A stretch of DNA of 29,639 nt from Mxb001 sp049317345 (lineage in GTDB: Bacteria > Actinomycetota > Actinomycetes > S36-B12). Shown one piece after another: positions 8,181 to 14,790 of this stretch (positions within the stretch are counted from its first letter, which is position 1; the number at the start of each line of letters is the position of its first letter). A program made the position numbers and the translations under genes. The notes below the pieces were generated by a model. That model ran no database searches and was not told the origin of the DNA. It saw only the letters and a list, made by a program, of their open reading frames with translations. The DNA is taken from the NCBI GenBank assembly GCA_049317345.1, contig JBMOIL010000007.1:1-29639 (forward strand), written 5' to 3'.

Positions 8181-9233
8181 CTATGCCTCCGCGAGTCCCG
8201 CCTGAGCGAGCAACTCGGGCATCAGCCGCAGTTGCTCCAGGCGGTCCTCGAGTGTCCCGTGGTAACTGGCGAGGGTTAGCGTGGTGACTCCCGCAGCCGC
8301 ATACGCCTTGAGTCGCTCCACGATCACATCCGGTGGGCCGACGAGAGAGGTGCGCTGGATGAACTCCAAGGGGACAGCAGCGGCGGCCCCGGCATAGTCC
8401 TTGGCGAGGTAGAGATCCTGAATGCGCGCGGCGGCGTCGCCGAAGCCCATCCGCACAGCGAGCGCGTTGTAGAAATTCTTGTCACGCGAGCCCATACCGC
8501 CGATATACAGGGCGCAGTAGGCGCGGACAGGATCAGCACACGCCTCAATGTCATCGCCGATGATGACCGGCACCGTGGGGACGATGTCGAAACCGTCCAT
8601 GCCCAGCCCGGCCTTCTCCCGTCCGGTCCGGATGTGACCTCGGAGTTCGTCAGAGTGGTCCGGGTCGAAGAAGATCGCGAGCCAGCCATCGGCGATCTCA
8701 CCAGCGAGCTCGAGGTTGCGGGGTCCCACGGCCGCCAGATAGATGGGGATCCGCTCCCGCACGGGGTGGACGGTGAGCGTGAGTGCCTTGCCCGGACCGT
8801 CGGGCAGCGGAAGGGTGAAGAACTCACCGTCGAAGGTCAGCCGCTCGCGTGCGAGCGCCTTGCGGACGATGGCCACGTACTCCCGGGTGCGGGTCAGCGG
8901 CTTGTCGAAGCGGACTCCGTGCCATCCCTCCGACACCTGCGGCCCGGAGACCCCCAGTCCCAGACGGAAGCGCCCGCCGGAAAGCGTGTCGAGCGTTGCT
9001 GCGGTCATGGCCGTGTTGGCGGGAGTCCGCCCCGGGATCTGGAAGATCGCGGACCCGACGTCGATGCGCTCGGTCTGAGCCGCGACCCACGCAAGGACCG
9101 TGGCGGCATCCGACCCGTAGGCCTCGGCGGCCCACACGACGGCGTAACCGCACTGGTCGGCCTCACGTGCCTGCGCCAGGTTGTCGGCGTCGTTGCCGGC
9201 GCCCCAGTAGCCGAGGTTGAGACCGAGCTGCAT
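8181..9233 (-). CDS. LLM class F420-dependent oxidoreductase
   Basis: A 350-residue luciferase-like TIM-barrel flavin/F420 oxidoreductase. It shows the N-terminal LGLNLGYWG strand, LDTLSGGRFRLGLGVSGP (the family's conserved GR..LGLG segment), and PIYLAAVGPRNLELAGEIADGW, all typical of actinobacterial F420-dependent LLM enzymes. The substrate cannot be read from sequence; family members reduce or oxidise diverse alcohols, imines and enones. ATG 9233 has GGGAGGG close upstream. The gene reads into uppP and is divergent from the aldo/keto reductase-like gene. F420 use is inferred from subfamily resemblance. An FMN-using member cannot be excluded. Confidence 0.88.
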   Translation of the reverse strand: MQLGLNLGYWGAGNDADNLAQAREADQCGYAVVWAAEAYGSDAATVLAWVAAQTERIDVGSAIFQIPGRTPANTAMTAATLDTLSGGRFRLGLGVSGPQVSEGWHGVRFDKPLTRTREYVAIVRKALARERLTFDGEFFTLPLPDGPGKALTLTVHPVRERIPIYLAAVGPRNLELAGEIADGWLAIFFDPDHSDELRGHIRTGREKAGLGMDGFDIVPTVPVIIGDDIEACADPVRAYCALYIGGMGSRDKNFYNALAVRMGFGDAAARIQDLYLAKDYAGAAAAVPLEFIQRTSLVGPPDVIVERLKAYAAAGVTTLTLASYHGTLEDRLEQLRLMPELLAQAGLAEA

Positions 9234-9317
9234 GAGCCCTCCCGATTCCGGTGCGCACCCTCGGCGGAGCCGTGGCCTTGCGCGTGTCGGGCGAGCCTAT
9301 CCGCCCCTGATCGTGGC

Positions 9318-9323
9318 TAGGTT
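9318..9323 (+). promoter_or_regulatory. -10 hexamer for leaderless AKR-like gene
   Basis: TAGGTT ends exactly 6 nt before GTG 9330, and no Shine-Dalgarno precedes that start. This matches the leaderless arrangement seen elsewhere in the window. Confidence 0.55.
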
Positions 9324-9329
9324 GCCCAC

Positions 9330-10286
9330 GTGGAGCGACGCAGACTCGGTACGACGGGTGCCCATGTCGGCACTCTCGGACTAGGCACGGCCACGTGGGG
9401 CCGAGGCACCGATCGGCCGGAAGCCCGTGACCAGGTGGGGATGCTGCTGGAGGCCGGCGGCAACCTCGTGGACATCGCACCCGCGGCGACAGACGCGCAT
9501 TTCGCCGCTTACGTCCTGGCCGATAGCGCACTGAGGAGGGAGGCCTTCGTCAATGTGCGCCTGCCTGCGGCGCCGTCCCAGCGGGACCTGCTCAATGGTC
9601 TTGACGATGCCCTCGCCGCCCTGGGGCTCGCACATGTCGACCTGTGGACGGTCGAGGGTTGGGATCCCGCACTCCCCTGGCCCGAGTTGGTCTCCTCGCT
9701 CGCGATCGCCGTGGCCACCGGGCGTGCCCGCTACGCCGGACTGTGCCCCGATGACGCGTGGCAGGCAGGAGTCGTGGGTGCGGGCATGGCCTCGCATGCC
9801 GATCGCCCACCTCTGGCGGCCGTCACCTCGCCGTACTCGCTGCTCGATCTCAACGGCGCCGAGCAGATCACCGATGTGTCCTTGGCGCTCGGTGCGGGCA
9901 TCCTGGCGGCATGGCCTCTCGCGGGTGGCGTGCTCACCGGCAAGTACCGCCACGCCACTCCACCGGATTCCCGGGGTGCGGGCGAGCGCCACGCCGCGCG
10001 GCTGCACCACTACAGGTCAGCCTGGTCGAGGCCCGTCGTGGATGGACTGTGCGCGGCGGCTGAGGGTCTTGGCACAACCCCCGCTGCCCTGGCCCTGGCC
10101 TGGGTGAGAGACCGCCCGGCGGTGGTCTCGACGCTCGTCGGCGCACGGACGGTCCACCAGTGGCGGGCTGCCCTTGCGTGCGGGGATACCGCCCTGCCTG
10201 ATGAGATCCGACGGGCGCTGGACGAAGTCGCTGACGAGGCGGCCGGGTTCGGACATGATGGTGATTCCGGATCAGGGTCCGCCTAG
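9330..10286 (+). CDS. aldo/keto reductase-like protein with degenerate active site
   Basis: A 318-residue (beta/alpha)8 protein that aligns end to end with actinobacterial aldo/keto reductases: RRLGTTG and LGLGTATWGRG at the N-terminus, LAHVDLW in the middle, GGVLTGKYRHATPPDSRG, and a C-terminal cofactor-site segment ALAWVRDRPAVVSTLVGART. The catalytic tetrad looks lost. Asp48 remains, but the tyrosine position lies in APAATD (residues 50-55), the lysine strand reads VNVRLP (Arg77 or Leu78), and the usual VH before WDP is VE (Glu109). It may bind NADP(H) without classical reductase activity. GTG 9330 appears leaderless. DUF5703 follows 21 bp downstream. Confidence 0.88.
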   Translation: MERRRLGTTGAHVGTLGLGTATWGRGTDRPEARDQVGMLLEAGGNLVDIAPAATDAHFAAYVLADSALRREAFVNVRLPAAPSQRDLLNGLDDALAALGLAHVDLWTVEGWDPALPWPELVSSLAIAVATGRARYAGLCPDDAWQAGVVGAGMASHADRPPLAAVTSPYSLLDLNGAEQITDVSLALGAGILAAWPLAGGVLTGKYRHATPPDSRGAGERHAARLHHYRSAWSRPVVDGLCAAAEGLGTTPAALALAWVRDRPAVVSTLVGARTVHQWRAALACGDTALPDEIRRALDEVADEAAGFGHDGDSGSGSA

Positions 10287-10307
10287 GCCGCACGCGGGAG
10301 GGCAGCG

Positions 10308-10508
10308 ATGACGGCGACGCGCACGAGCGCCTACGAGTACCGCGAATTCGCCATGCCCCGGGACACCACGAGGGATGTCGCGCGCAGCGTGCTCACGGAG
10401 TACGCCGAGTACGGACGGTGGGAACTGGCCCGACTGCGCGTCTACCCGGATGGGCGGCGGCGAGTCTGGCTGCGCCGTCGAATCCTGCGCGTCGAGCGCA
10501 CCGCGTAG
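10308..10508 (+). CDS. DUF5703 family protein
   Basis: A 66-residue basic protein of an actinobacterial family. Recognisable features are YEYREFAMPRDTTRDVAR, an EYAEYGRWELARLR core, and an arginine-rich tail (WLRRRILRVER). It has no membrane segment or signal peptide. Function is unknown; the composition suggests binding to nucleic acid or an acidic partner, but that is a guess. GGGAGG (10297-10302) lies 5 nt before ATG 10308. It ends 3 bp from the convergent M20 peptidase gene, and the same family sits near uppP and an M20 gene in mycobacteria. Confidence 0.88.
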   Translation: MTATRTSAYEYREFAMPRDTTRDVARSVLTEYAEYGRWELARLRVYPDGRRRVWLRRRILRVERTA

Positions 10509-10511
10509 GGA

Positions 10512-11849
10512 TCAGGCAAGTCGCAAGAAGCGGTCGAGCGCACGCACACCGAAGGTCACAGCGTCGATGGGTACCCGCTCGTCCACGCCGTGAAAGAGGG
10601 CCGTGAAGTCGAGATCGGGTGGCAGTTGCAACGGCGAGAAGCCGTAGCCCTGCACACCCAGGCGCGAGAACGCCTTGGCATCGGTGCCCGCCGAAAGCAG
10701 GTAGGGGGCCACGGTCGCCCCGGGATCTTCAGCGTCGATCGCGGCGCGCATGGCATCGACGAGGGGTACGTCGTAGGACGCCTCTAGGGCCACATCGTGA
10801 TTGATGAACTCTCGTCTCACATGCGGACCGAGGAGCCGGTCGATCTCGGCGAGGAAAGTGTGTTCTTCGCCTGGCACGTACCGACCGTCGACGACGGCCG
10901 TGGCCTCACCGGGGATCACGTTGGCCTTGTAGCCGGCCTCGAGCATCGTGGGATTGGTGGTGTTGCGCGTCCCTGCACCGATGAAGCGCGCAACCGGTCC
11001 TAGTTGGCGCGCGAGTTCCACGGGGTCCTCGAGATCGAGTTCCATGCCGTACGCCTCACTGATGGCGGCCACCATGTGCTGCGCGGTGGGCGACAGCTGC
11101 ACCGGCCAGCGGTGCGTGCCGATCCGGGAGATCGCCGCCGCCACCTCAGTGACTGCGTTGTCGCCGGTGAGAGCCGACCCATGACCCGCGGCGCCCTCCG
11201 CAACCAGGCGCATCCACGCGATCCCCTTCTCCGCCGTCTGAATGAGGTAGAGCCTCCGATCGTCCGGCAACGTCAGCGAGAAGCCCCCGACCTCACTCAC
11301 GCCCTCGCTCACGCCCTCGAGGATGTCCGGGCGATGGTCGACGATCCAATGGGAGCCGTGCTGACCGCCCGCCTCCTCATCGGGGATGAACAGGAAGATC
11401 AGGTCCCGCTCCGTGCGCATGCCGGACCGGCTCCACGCGCGCGCGAGCGCGATGAGCATCGCGTCCATGTCCTTCATGTCCACGGCTCCACGGCCCCAGA
11501 CCATGTCGTCGAGCACTTCGGCACCGAACGGGGGCACCGACCAATCTGAGGCGCGCGCGGGCACGACATCGAGGTGACCGTGCAGGAGCAGTCGAGGCTT
11601 GGCGGGATCCGATCCCGGTAGACGTGCCACCACCCCCTGGCGGCGCGAGGACGTCGTACTGAAGCGCTCGACGTCGAGTCCCGCTGCGCGCAGCGATGCC
11701 TCGACGTACTCCGCCGCAGCCGCCTCCCCCGGCCCCGCATCGGTGCCATCGTTGGTTGTGTCGATCCGAATGAGGTCGCGCAGAATCTCGATCACCTCGG
11801 CCTGGGCGGCGGCCGCCTCCGGGCTGGGCTCGGCCACTGGGGTATCCAC
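10512..11849 (-). CDS. M20/M25/M40 family metallopeptidase
   Basis: A 445-residue cytoplasmic dizinc amidohydrolase/peptidase. The metal ligands are readable: His and Asp in LLLHGHLDVVP, Asp in GRGAVDMKDMDAM, the catalytic and ligand glutamates in FIPDEEAGGQHGS, and the C-terminal metal histidine in TALFHGVDERVP. The dimerisation (lid) domain lies between. The closest actinobacterial relatives are annotated as M20 dipeptidases or carboxypeptidases near uppP (Rv2141c-like); the exact substrate is not known. The start is GTG 11849, 6 nt after a CAGGAT hexamer, so it may be leaderless. Not divided into fragments, and no defect is seen. Confidence 0.93.
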   Translation of the reverse strand: MDTPVAEPSPEAAAAQAEVIEILRDLIRIDTTNDGTDAGPGEAAAAEYVEASLRAAGLDVERFSTTSSRRQGVVARLPGSDPAKPRLLLHGHLDVVPARASDWSVPPFGAEVLDDMVWGRGAVDMKDMDAMLIALARAWSRSGMRTERDLIFLFIPDEEAGGQHGSHWIVDHRPDILEGVSEGVSEVGGFSLTLPDDRRLYLIQTAEKGIAWMRLVAEGAAGHGSALTGDNAVTEVAAAISRIGTHRWPVQLSPTAQHMVAAISEAYGMELDLEDPVELARQLGPVARFIGAGTRNTTNPTMLEAGYKANVIPGEATAVVDGRYVPGEEHTFLAEIDRLLGPHVRREFINHDVALEASYDVPLVDAMRAAIDAEDPGATVAPYLLSAGTDAKAFSRLGVQGYGFSPLQLPPDLDFTALFHGVDERVPIDAVTFGVRALDRFLRLA

Positions 11850-11855
11850 GGCCCC

Positions 11856-11861
11856 ATCCTG
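11856..11861 (-). promoter_or_regulatory. possible -10 hexamer for leaderless M20 gene
   Basis: CAGGAT on the minus strand ends 6 nt before GTG 11849. It keeps A at position 2 and T at position 6 of the TANNNT pattern. A Shine-Dalgarno reading of the same AGGA bases is an alternative. Confidence 0.4.
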
Positions 11862-11922
11862 CCCTGCGGAGGCAGGTGGAGGGTGCCCATGGCGTGTTGT
11901 TATCCTCGTCGTCGGCGATTGG

Positions 11923-11940
11923 GTCGTGTCCCCGCACGAC
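11923..11940 (+). other. hairpin in the tRNA-Leu leader
   Basis: GTCGTG and CACGAC form a perfect 6-bp stem around TCCCCG, 15 nt before the mature tRNA 5' end. A TATCCT hexamer at 11901-11906 could be the tRNA promoter -10. The hairpin may lie in the precursor leader cleaved by RNase P; this role is inferred. Confidence 0.4.
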
Positions 11941-11955
11941 GTGATCTCCCCCCAC

Positions 11956-12042
11956 GTCCGGGTGGCGGAATTGGCAGACGCGCTAGCTTGAGGTGCTAGT
12001 GCCCGAAAGGGCTTGGGGGTTCAATTCCCCCCTCGGACACCA
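11956..12042 (+). tRNA. tRNA-Leu(GAG)
   Basis: An 87-nt class II tRNA with encoded CCA at 12040-12042. The acceptor stem GTCCGGG pairs with CTCGGAC with one G-U. The anticodon stem is CTAGC/GCTAG (11983-11987 with 11995-11999) around the loop TTGAGGT, giving anticodon GAG at 11990-11992, which reads CTC and CTT. The long variable arm (GCCCGAAAGGGC) and a TTCAATT T-loop complete the leucine-type structure. No integrase or duplicated tRNA 3' end is nearby, so there is no sign of use as an attachment site. Confidence 0.97.
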
Positions 12043-12075
12043 GTTGATCTTCTCCGGTTCCTTCGGGGCGGGCGG

Positions 12076-12081
12076 CATGAT
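12076..12081 (+). promoter_or_regulatory. possible -10 hexamer for leaderless GluRS-like gene
   Basis: CATGAT ends 6 nt before GTG 12088, and no Shine-Dalgarno is evident. It matches A2 and T6 of the TANNNT pattern. Read-through from the tRNA 46 bp upstream is an alternative. Confidence 0.4.
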
Positions 12082-12087
12082 GGGCCC

Positions 12088-12846
12088 GTGCCTCTGACGA
12101 GAGTTGCGCCGACCCCGAGCGGCTTCCTGCACGAGGGCAACCGCGTCAACTTCAGGCACACGGCCGATCTCGCACGGGAGATCGGAGCCACGATTGCCCT
12201 GCGCATCGACGACGCAGACGCGCCTCGCTACCGCAGGGAATACGCCGAGGACATCTTCGCCACCCTGCGGTCCATGGGAATCGAATGGACAGTCGGCCCA
12301 CGCGACGTCGACGACTTTGAGGCCCACTGGTCCCAGCGAGCGAAGACGGAGTACTACCGGAGCCAGGTCCACAAGGCCCTCGATCGGGGTATGCCGGCAT
12401 ATGCCTGCTCCTGCTCGCGCAGCCAGCAGCGTGGTCCTGCGGTCGCAGGCTGCGTCGGCGACTGTCGCGCGCGCGGATTGCCTCTCGCATCGGGCGTCAC
12501 CGCGCTGCGCGTGGTGGCGGACCCCGGCGCAGAAGTGGAGTTGGGTGGCCACCGGGTGGACCTCGGCGCGGAGATGGGTGACTTCGTCGTGTGGCGACGC
12601 GATGACCTGCCCGCCTACCAGGTGGTCTCCCTCGTCGAGGACCGCGATCTGGGCGTCACGCACATCGTCCGAGGGCTCGATCTACTTCCGTCGAGTGCCG
12701 CGCAGCTCCATCTGGCCACGTGGTTCGACGCGACCAACGTCTCGGGAGCCACGTTCGTGCACCATGAGCTTGTGACAGACGAATCCGGCGCCAAGCTGTC
12801 CAAATCCCCGTTGGTACATCACGCACGTGAGGAGTCCCAGCGGTGA
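12088..12846 (+). CDS. stand-alone glutamyl-tRNA-synthetase-like catalytic domain (GluQ-type)
   Basis: A 252-residue class I aminoacyl-tRNA synthetase catalytic domain without an anticodon-binding domain; the protein ends 12 residues after the KMSKS-like motif KLSKS (236-240). The HIGH site reads APTPSGFLHEGN (residues 7-18), followed by RIDDADAPR, equivalent to the RIEDLD segment of GluRS/GluQ-RS. A putative zinc site is kept: CSC at 107-109 and CVGDC at 122-126. Characterised relatives (GluQ-RS) glutamylate queuosine in tRNA-Asp, but no queuosine genes or dksA are nearby, and this protein is shorter than the usual ~300 residues. GTG 12088 is chosen over a frame extension into the tRNA. Its stop overlaps the next start by 4 bp. 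Confidence 0.85.
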   Translation: MPLTRVAPTPSGFLHEGNRVNFRHTADLAREIGATIALRIDDADAPRYRREYAEDIFATLRSMGIEWTVGPRDVDDFEAHWSQRAKTEYYRSQVHKALDRGMPAYACSCSRSQQRGPAVAGCVGDCRARGLPLASGVTALRVVADPGAEVELGGHRVDLGAEMGDFVVWRRDDLPAYQVVSLVEDRDLGVTHIVRGLDLLPSSAAQLHLATWFDATNVSGATFVHHELVTDESGAKLSKSPLVHHAREESQR

Positions 12847-13673
12847 CCACTACCCCGGAGATGGGCGAGACAATTCTTGCGGCAGGGATCCGCACCAACA
12901 TCCACGACACCGGCACCGACACCGGCGGTGGGACCGTCCTGCTCATCCACGGCTCAGGACCGGGAGTCAGCGCATGGGCCAATTGGCGCCTCACGATCCC
13001 GGCCCTCGAGGCGAACTTCCGCGTGGTGGCTCCTGACATCGCTGGCTTCGGCTACACCGAGCGCGGCATGGTCGAGTACAGCCTCGACACGTGGACGGCC
13101 CACGTCGTCGGCGTCCTCGACACCCTGGGAATCGATTCCGCACACGTGGTGGGCAATTCCTTCGGGGGCTCACTCGCTCTCTCCCTCGCCATCCGGCATG
13201 CCGATCGTGTGCGTCGTCTCGGGCTCATGGGCGCTGTCGGCCTGCCGTTTCCCTTGACACCGGGCCTTGATGCGGTCTGGGGCTACGAGCCGAGTGTGGA
13301 GGCGATGGCGGATTTGCTGCGGATCTTCACGGCGACCCCTGCCGATGGCATCGACGAACTGGCTCGCCTGCGCTACCAGGCGAGTATCCGCCCGGGCGTG
13401 CAGGAGGCGTACGCGCGCATGTTCCCCGCACCACGCCAACGCTGGGTCGACGCCCTCGCCCACGCCGACTCGGACGTGTCCGCCATCTCGGCGCCGACCC
13501 TCATCGTACATGGGCGCGAGGACCGCGTGATTCCACTCGCCACGTCCCTCCGGCTCTTCGAGCTCATTCGCGACGCGCAACTTCATGTGTTCGGCAACTG
13601 CGGCCACTGGACGCAGATCGAGCGTGCTGCAGAGTTCAACCGCCTTCTGCGGGATTTCTTGCTCGACCAGTGA
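12843..13673 (+). CDS. alpha/beta hydrolase, 2-hydroxymuconic semialdehyde hydrolase-like
   Basis: A 276-residue hydrolase that closely resembles meta-cleavage product hydrolases such as DmpD/XylF along its whole length. Shared features include IHGSGPGVSAWANWR (oxyanion hole), GFGYTER, the nucleophile elbow GNSFGG (Ser106), WGYEPS, MFPAPRQRWVD, the acid Asp227 in HGREDRVIP, and His255 in CGHWTQIE. DmpD cleaves the C-C bond of 2-hydroxymuconic semialdehyde in aromatic catabolism. No extradiol dioxygenase, hydratase or aldolase gene is present in the window, so the natural substrate is uncertain. The start GTG 12843 overlaps the GluRS-like stop (GTGA), which couples their translation. It is convergent with the SDR gene. 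Confidence 0.9.
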   Translation: MTTTPEMGETILAAGIRTNIHDTGTDTGGGTVLLIHGSGPGVSAWANWRLTIPALEANFRVVAPDIAGFGYTERGMVEYSLDTWTAHVVGVLDTLGIDSAHVVGNSFGGSLALSLAIRHADRVRRLGLMGAVGLPFPLTPGLDAVWGYEPSVEAMADLLRIFTATPADGIDELARLRYQASIRPGVQEAYARMFPAPRQRWVDALAHADSDVSAISAPTLIVHGREDRVIPLATSLRLFELIRDAQLHVFGNCGHWTQIERAAEFNRLLRDFLLDQ

Positions 13674-13689
13674 CGGAAACTCACGTCAC
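13670..13689. terminator. hairpin spanning both stops of the hydrolase/SDR junction
   Basis: GTGACG (13670-13675) pairs with CGTCAC (13684-13689) around an 8-nt loop. The stem contains the stop codons of both convergent genes. No T-tract is present. Confidence 0.35.
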
Positions 13690-14429
13690 ATGCGGAGGTA
13701 GGACGCACCATTGAGATCGAGGATTCCCCCACTTGCCCATTCCGCCTGCGGCGAGGCGAGGAAGGCCACTGCGGCGGCGATCTCGTCCGGATCCGCCACA
13801 CGCCCGAATGGGCTCTCGGCTCGGCGCACCGCTCCAGCCTCGCCCGCCAAAGCCTGCGTCGCCATGTCCGTCTCGACGAAGCCAGGAGCCACCGTTGTCA
13901 CGGCGATGCCTCGGGCACCGAGGTACTTCGCCAGCGACTGACCGAAAGCAGCGATACCCGCCTTGCTCGCGCCGTACGCGGGACTGTGGGGCTCACCCCG
14001 GAAGGCACCTCGCGAGCCGACGTTGATGATCCGCCCACCCGGGCCCATGTGCCGCACCGCATGCCACGACACCAGAGCCGGGGCCAGCAGATTGATGTCG
14101 AGGGTCTGGCGCCAGGAATCGAGCCAGGTGTCGAAATCCACCTCGTCGATGGGGTGATCGAAGAAGACGCCCGCGTTGTTCACCAGGACATCGATGCCTC
14201 CCAGCGCAGCGGCAGCCTCTGCGACCATGCGCGTGATGGCCTCAGGATCACGCAAGTCCGCGCGTACGGCGACGTGTCCCGAGCCCGGTAGGGATGCGAG
14301 GACCTCGGCTGCCGCATCAGGACTTGCGTGGAAGTGCACGGCGACCCGCCAACCATCGTCCGCGAACCTGCGCGCGATGGCGGCACCAATTCCCCGCGAG
14401 CCTCCAGTGACAAGTACACGTCCACTCAT
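13686..14429 (-). CDS. SDR family oxidoreductase (FabG-like)
   Basis: A 247-residue classical short-chain dehydrogenase/reductase. The NADP-binding motif is TGGSRGIG (8-15), the structural motif is NNAG (84-87), and the catalytic triad is Ser139, Tyr152 and Lys156 in the order S...YGASK. The C-terminal part has APGFVETDMA and ends in SGGILDLNGASYLRM, as in 3-oxoacyl-ACP-reductase-like SDRs. The substrate is not determined; an isolated FabG paralogue is more likely than the fatty-acid synthase enzyme because no other fab gene is adjacent. ATG 14429 follows TAGCCT by 6 nt, indicating a leaderless transcript divergent from the HicA-like gene. Confidence 0.92.
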   Translation of the reverse strand: MSGRVLVTGGSRGIGAAIARRFADDGWRVAVHFHASPDAAAEVLASLPGSGHVAVRADLRDPEAITRMVAEAAAALGGIDVLVNNAGVFFDHPIDEVDFDTWLDSWRQTLDINLLAPALVSWHAVRHMGPGGRIINVGSRGAFRGEPHSPAYGASKAGIAAFGQSLAKYLGARGIAVTTVAPGFVETDMATQALAGEAGAVRRAESPFGRVADPDEIAAAVAFLASPQAEWASGGILDLNGASYLRM

Positions 14430-14435
14430 GGGGTC

Positions 14436-14441
14436 AGGCTA
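14436..14441 (-). promoter_or_regulatory. -10 hexamer for leaderless SDR gene
   Basis: TAGCCT on the minus strand ends 6 nt before ATG 14429. It shares a 57-bp divergent intergenic region with the promoter of the HicA-like gene. Confidence 0.55.
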
Positions 14442-14474
14442 GGACCCACAGCCGCATCCCGCCCGGCCATCTGG

Positions 14475-14480
14475 CAGGCT
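14475..14480 (+). promoter_or_regulatory. possible -10 hexamer for the leaderless HicA-like/eRF1-like pair
   Basis: CAGGCT ends 6 nt before ATG 14487, with no separate Shine-Dalgarno. It lacks only the first T of the TANNNT pattern. Confidence 0.45.
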
Positions 14481-14486
14481 TGGCGC

Positions 14487-14789
14487 ATGGCACACGGCGC
14501 GGGTGACGAGCCCCTTCACCTCAACAACCATCACCTCAACACGCTTACGGCGATCTTCAGTCACCCCACGAGCCACAACATCCGCTGGGCGGACACGATT
14601 TCTCTCCTGGAGCACGTCGGGGAGGTCGAGGAACGGCACGACGGCAAGTTCAAGATCACTCTGGGTCCCGAAACGGAGATCTTCGATCGTCCCCACGACA
14701 AGGACATCGACACCCAGATGGTGGTCGACCTTCGCCGCATGCTGCGCAACGCAGGATTCGACCCCAAGAAGCCCGGCGAGGAGGTCTGA
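14487..14789 (+). CDS. hypothetical protein, HicA-toxin-like fold (tentative)
   Basis: A 100-residue protein without signal peptide or membrane segment. The N-terminus is histidine-rich (residues 11-30). The middle and C-terminal portions have the layout of HicA-type dsRBD-fold proteins: a helix WADTISLLEHVGEVEE, a strand with a central histidine (His51, RHDGKFKITL), a second strand (TEIFDRPHDKDID), then a helix VVDLRRMLRNAGFD that ends like HicA's 'LR.IL..AG'. HicA proteins are mRNA interferases, but no HicB antitoxin is adjacent; instead an eRF1-like gene follows. The similarity is by pattern, not by alignment. Its stop overlaps the ribosome-binding site of the next gene, so the pair is co-translated. 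Confidence 0.82.
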   Translation: MAHGAGDEPLHLNNHHLNTLTAIFSHPTSHNIRWADTISLLEHVGEVEERHDGKFKITLGPETEIFDRPHDKDIDTQMVVDLRRMLRNAGFDPKKPGEEV

Positions 14790-14790
14790 C

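Noticed and set aside
10491..10543. Repeated GTCGAGCGCAC near the DUF5703/M20 junction
   Set aside because: Only two copies, both within coding sequence and in the same orientation; they give no hairpin and look coincidental in GC-rich DNA.
11956..12042. tRNA-Leu as an integration site of a mobile island
   Set aside because: No integrase, no transposase and no repeat of the tRNA 3' end is seen; codon and GC usage continue unchanged downstream.
12088..12846. Authentic GluQ-RS of the queuosine pathway
   Set aside because: No queuosine genes or dksA nearby, the protein is short and the HIGH motif is atypical, so no gene symbol was given.
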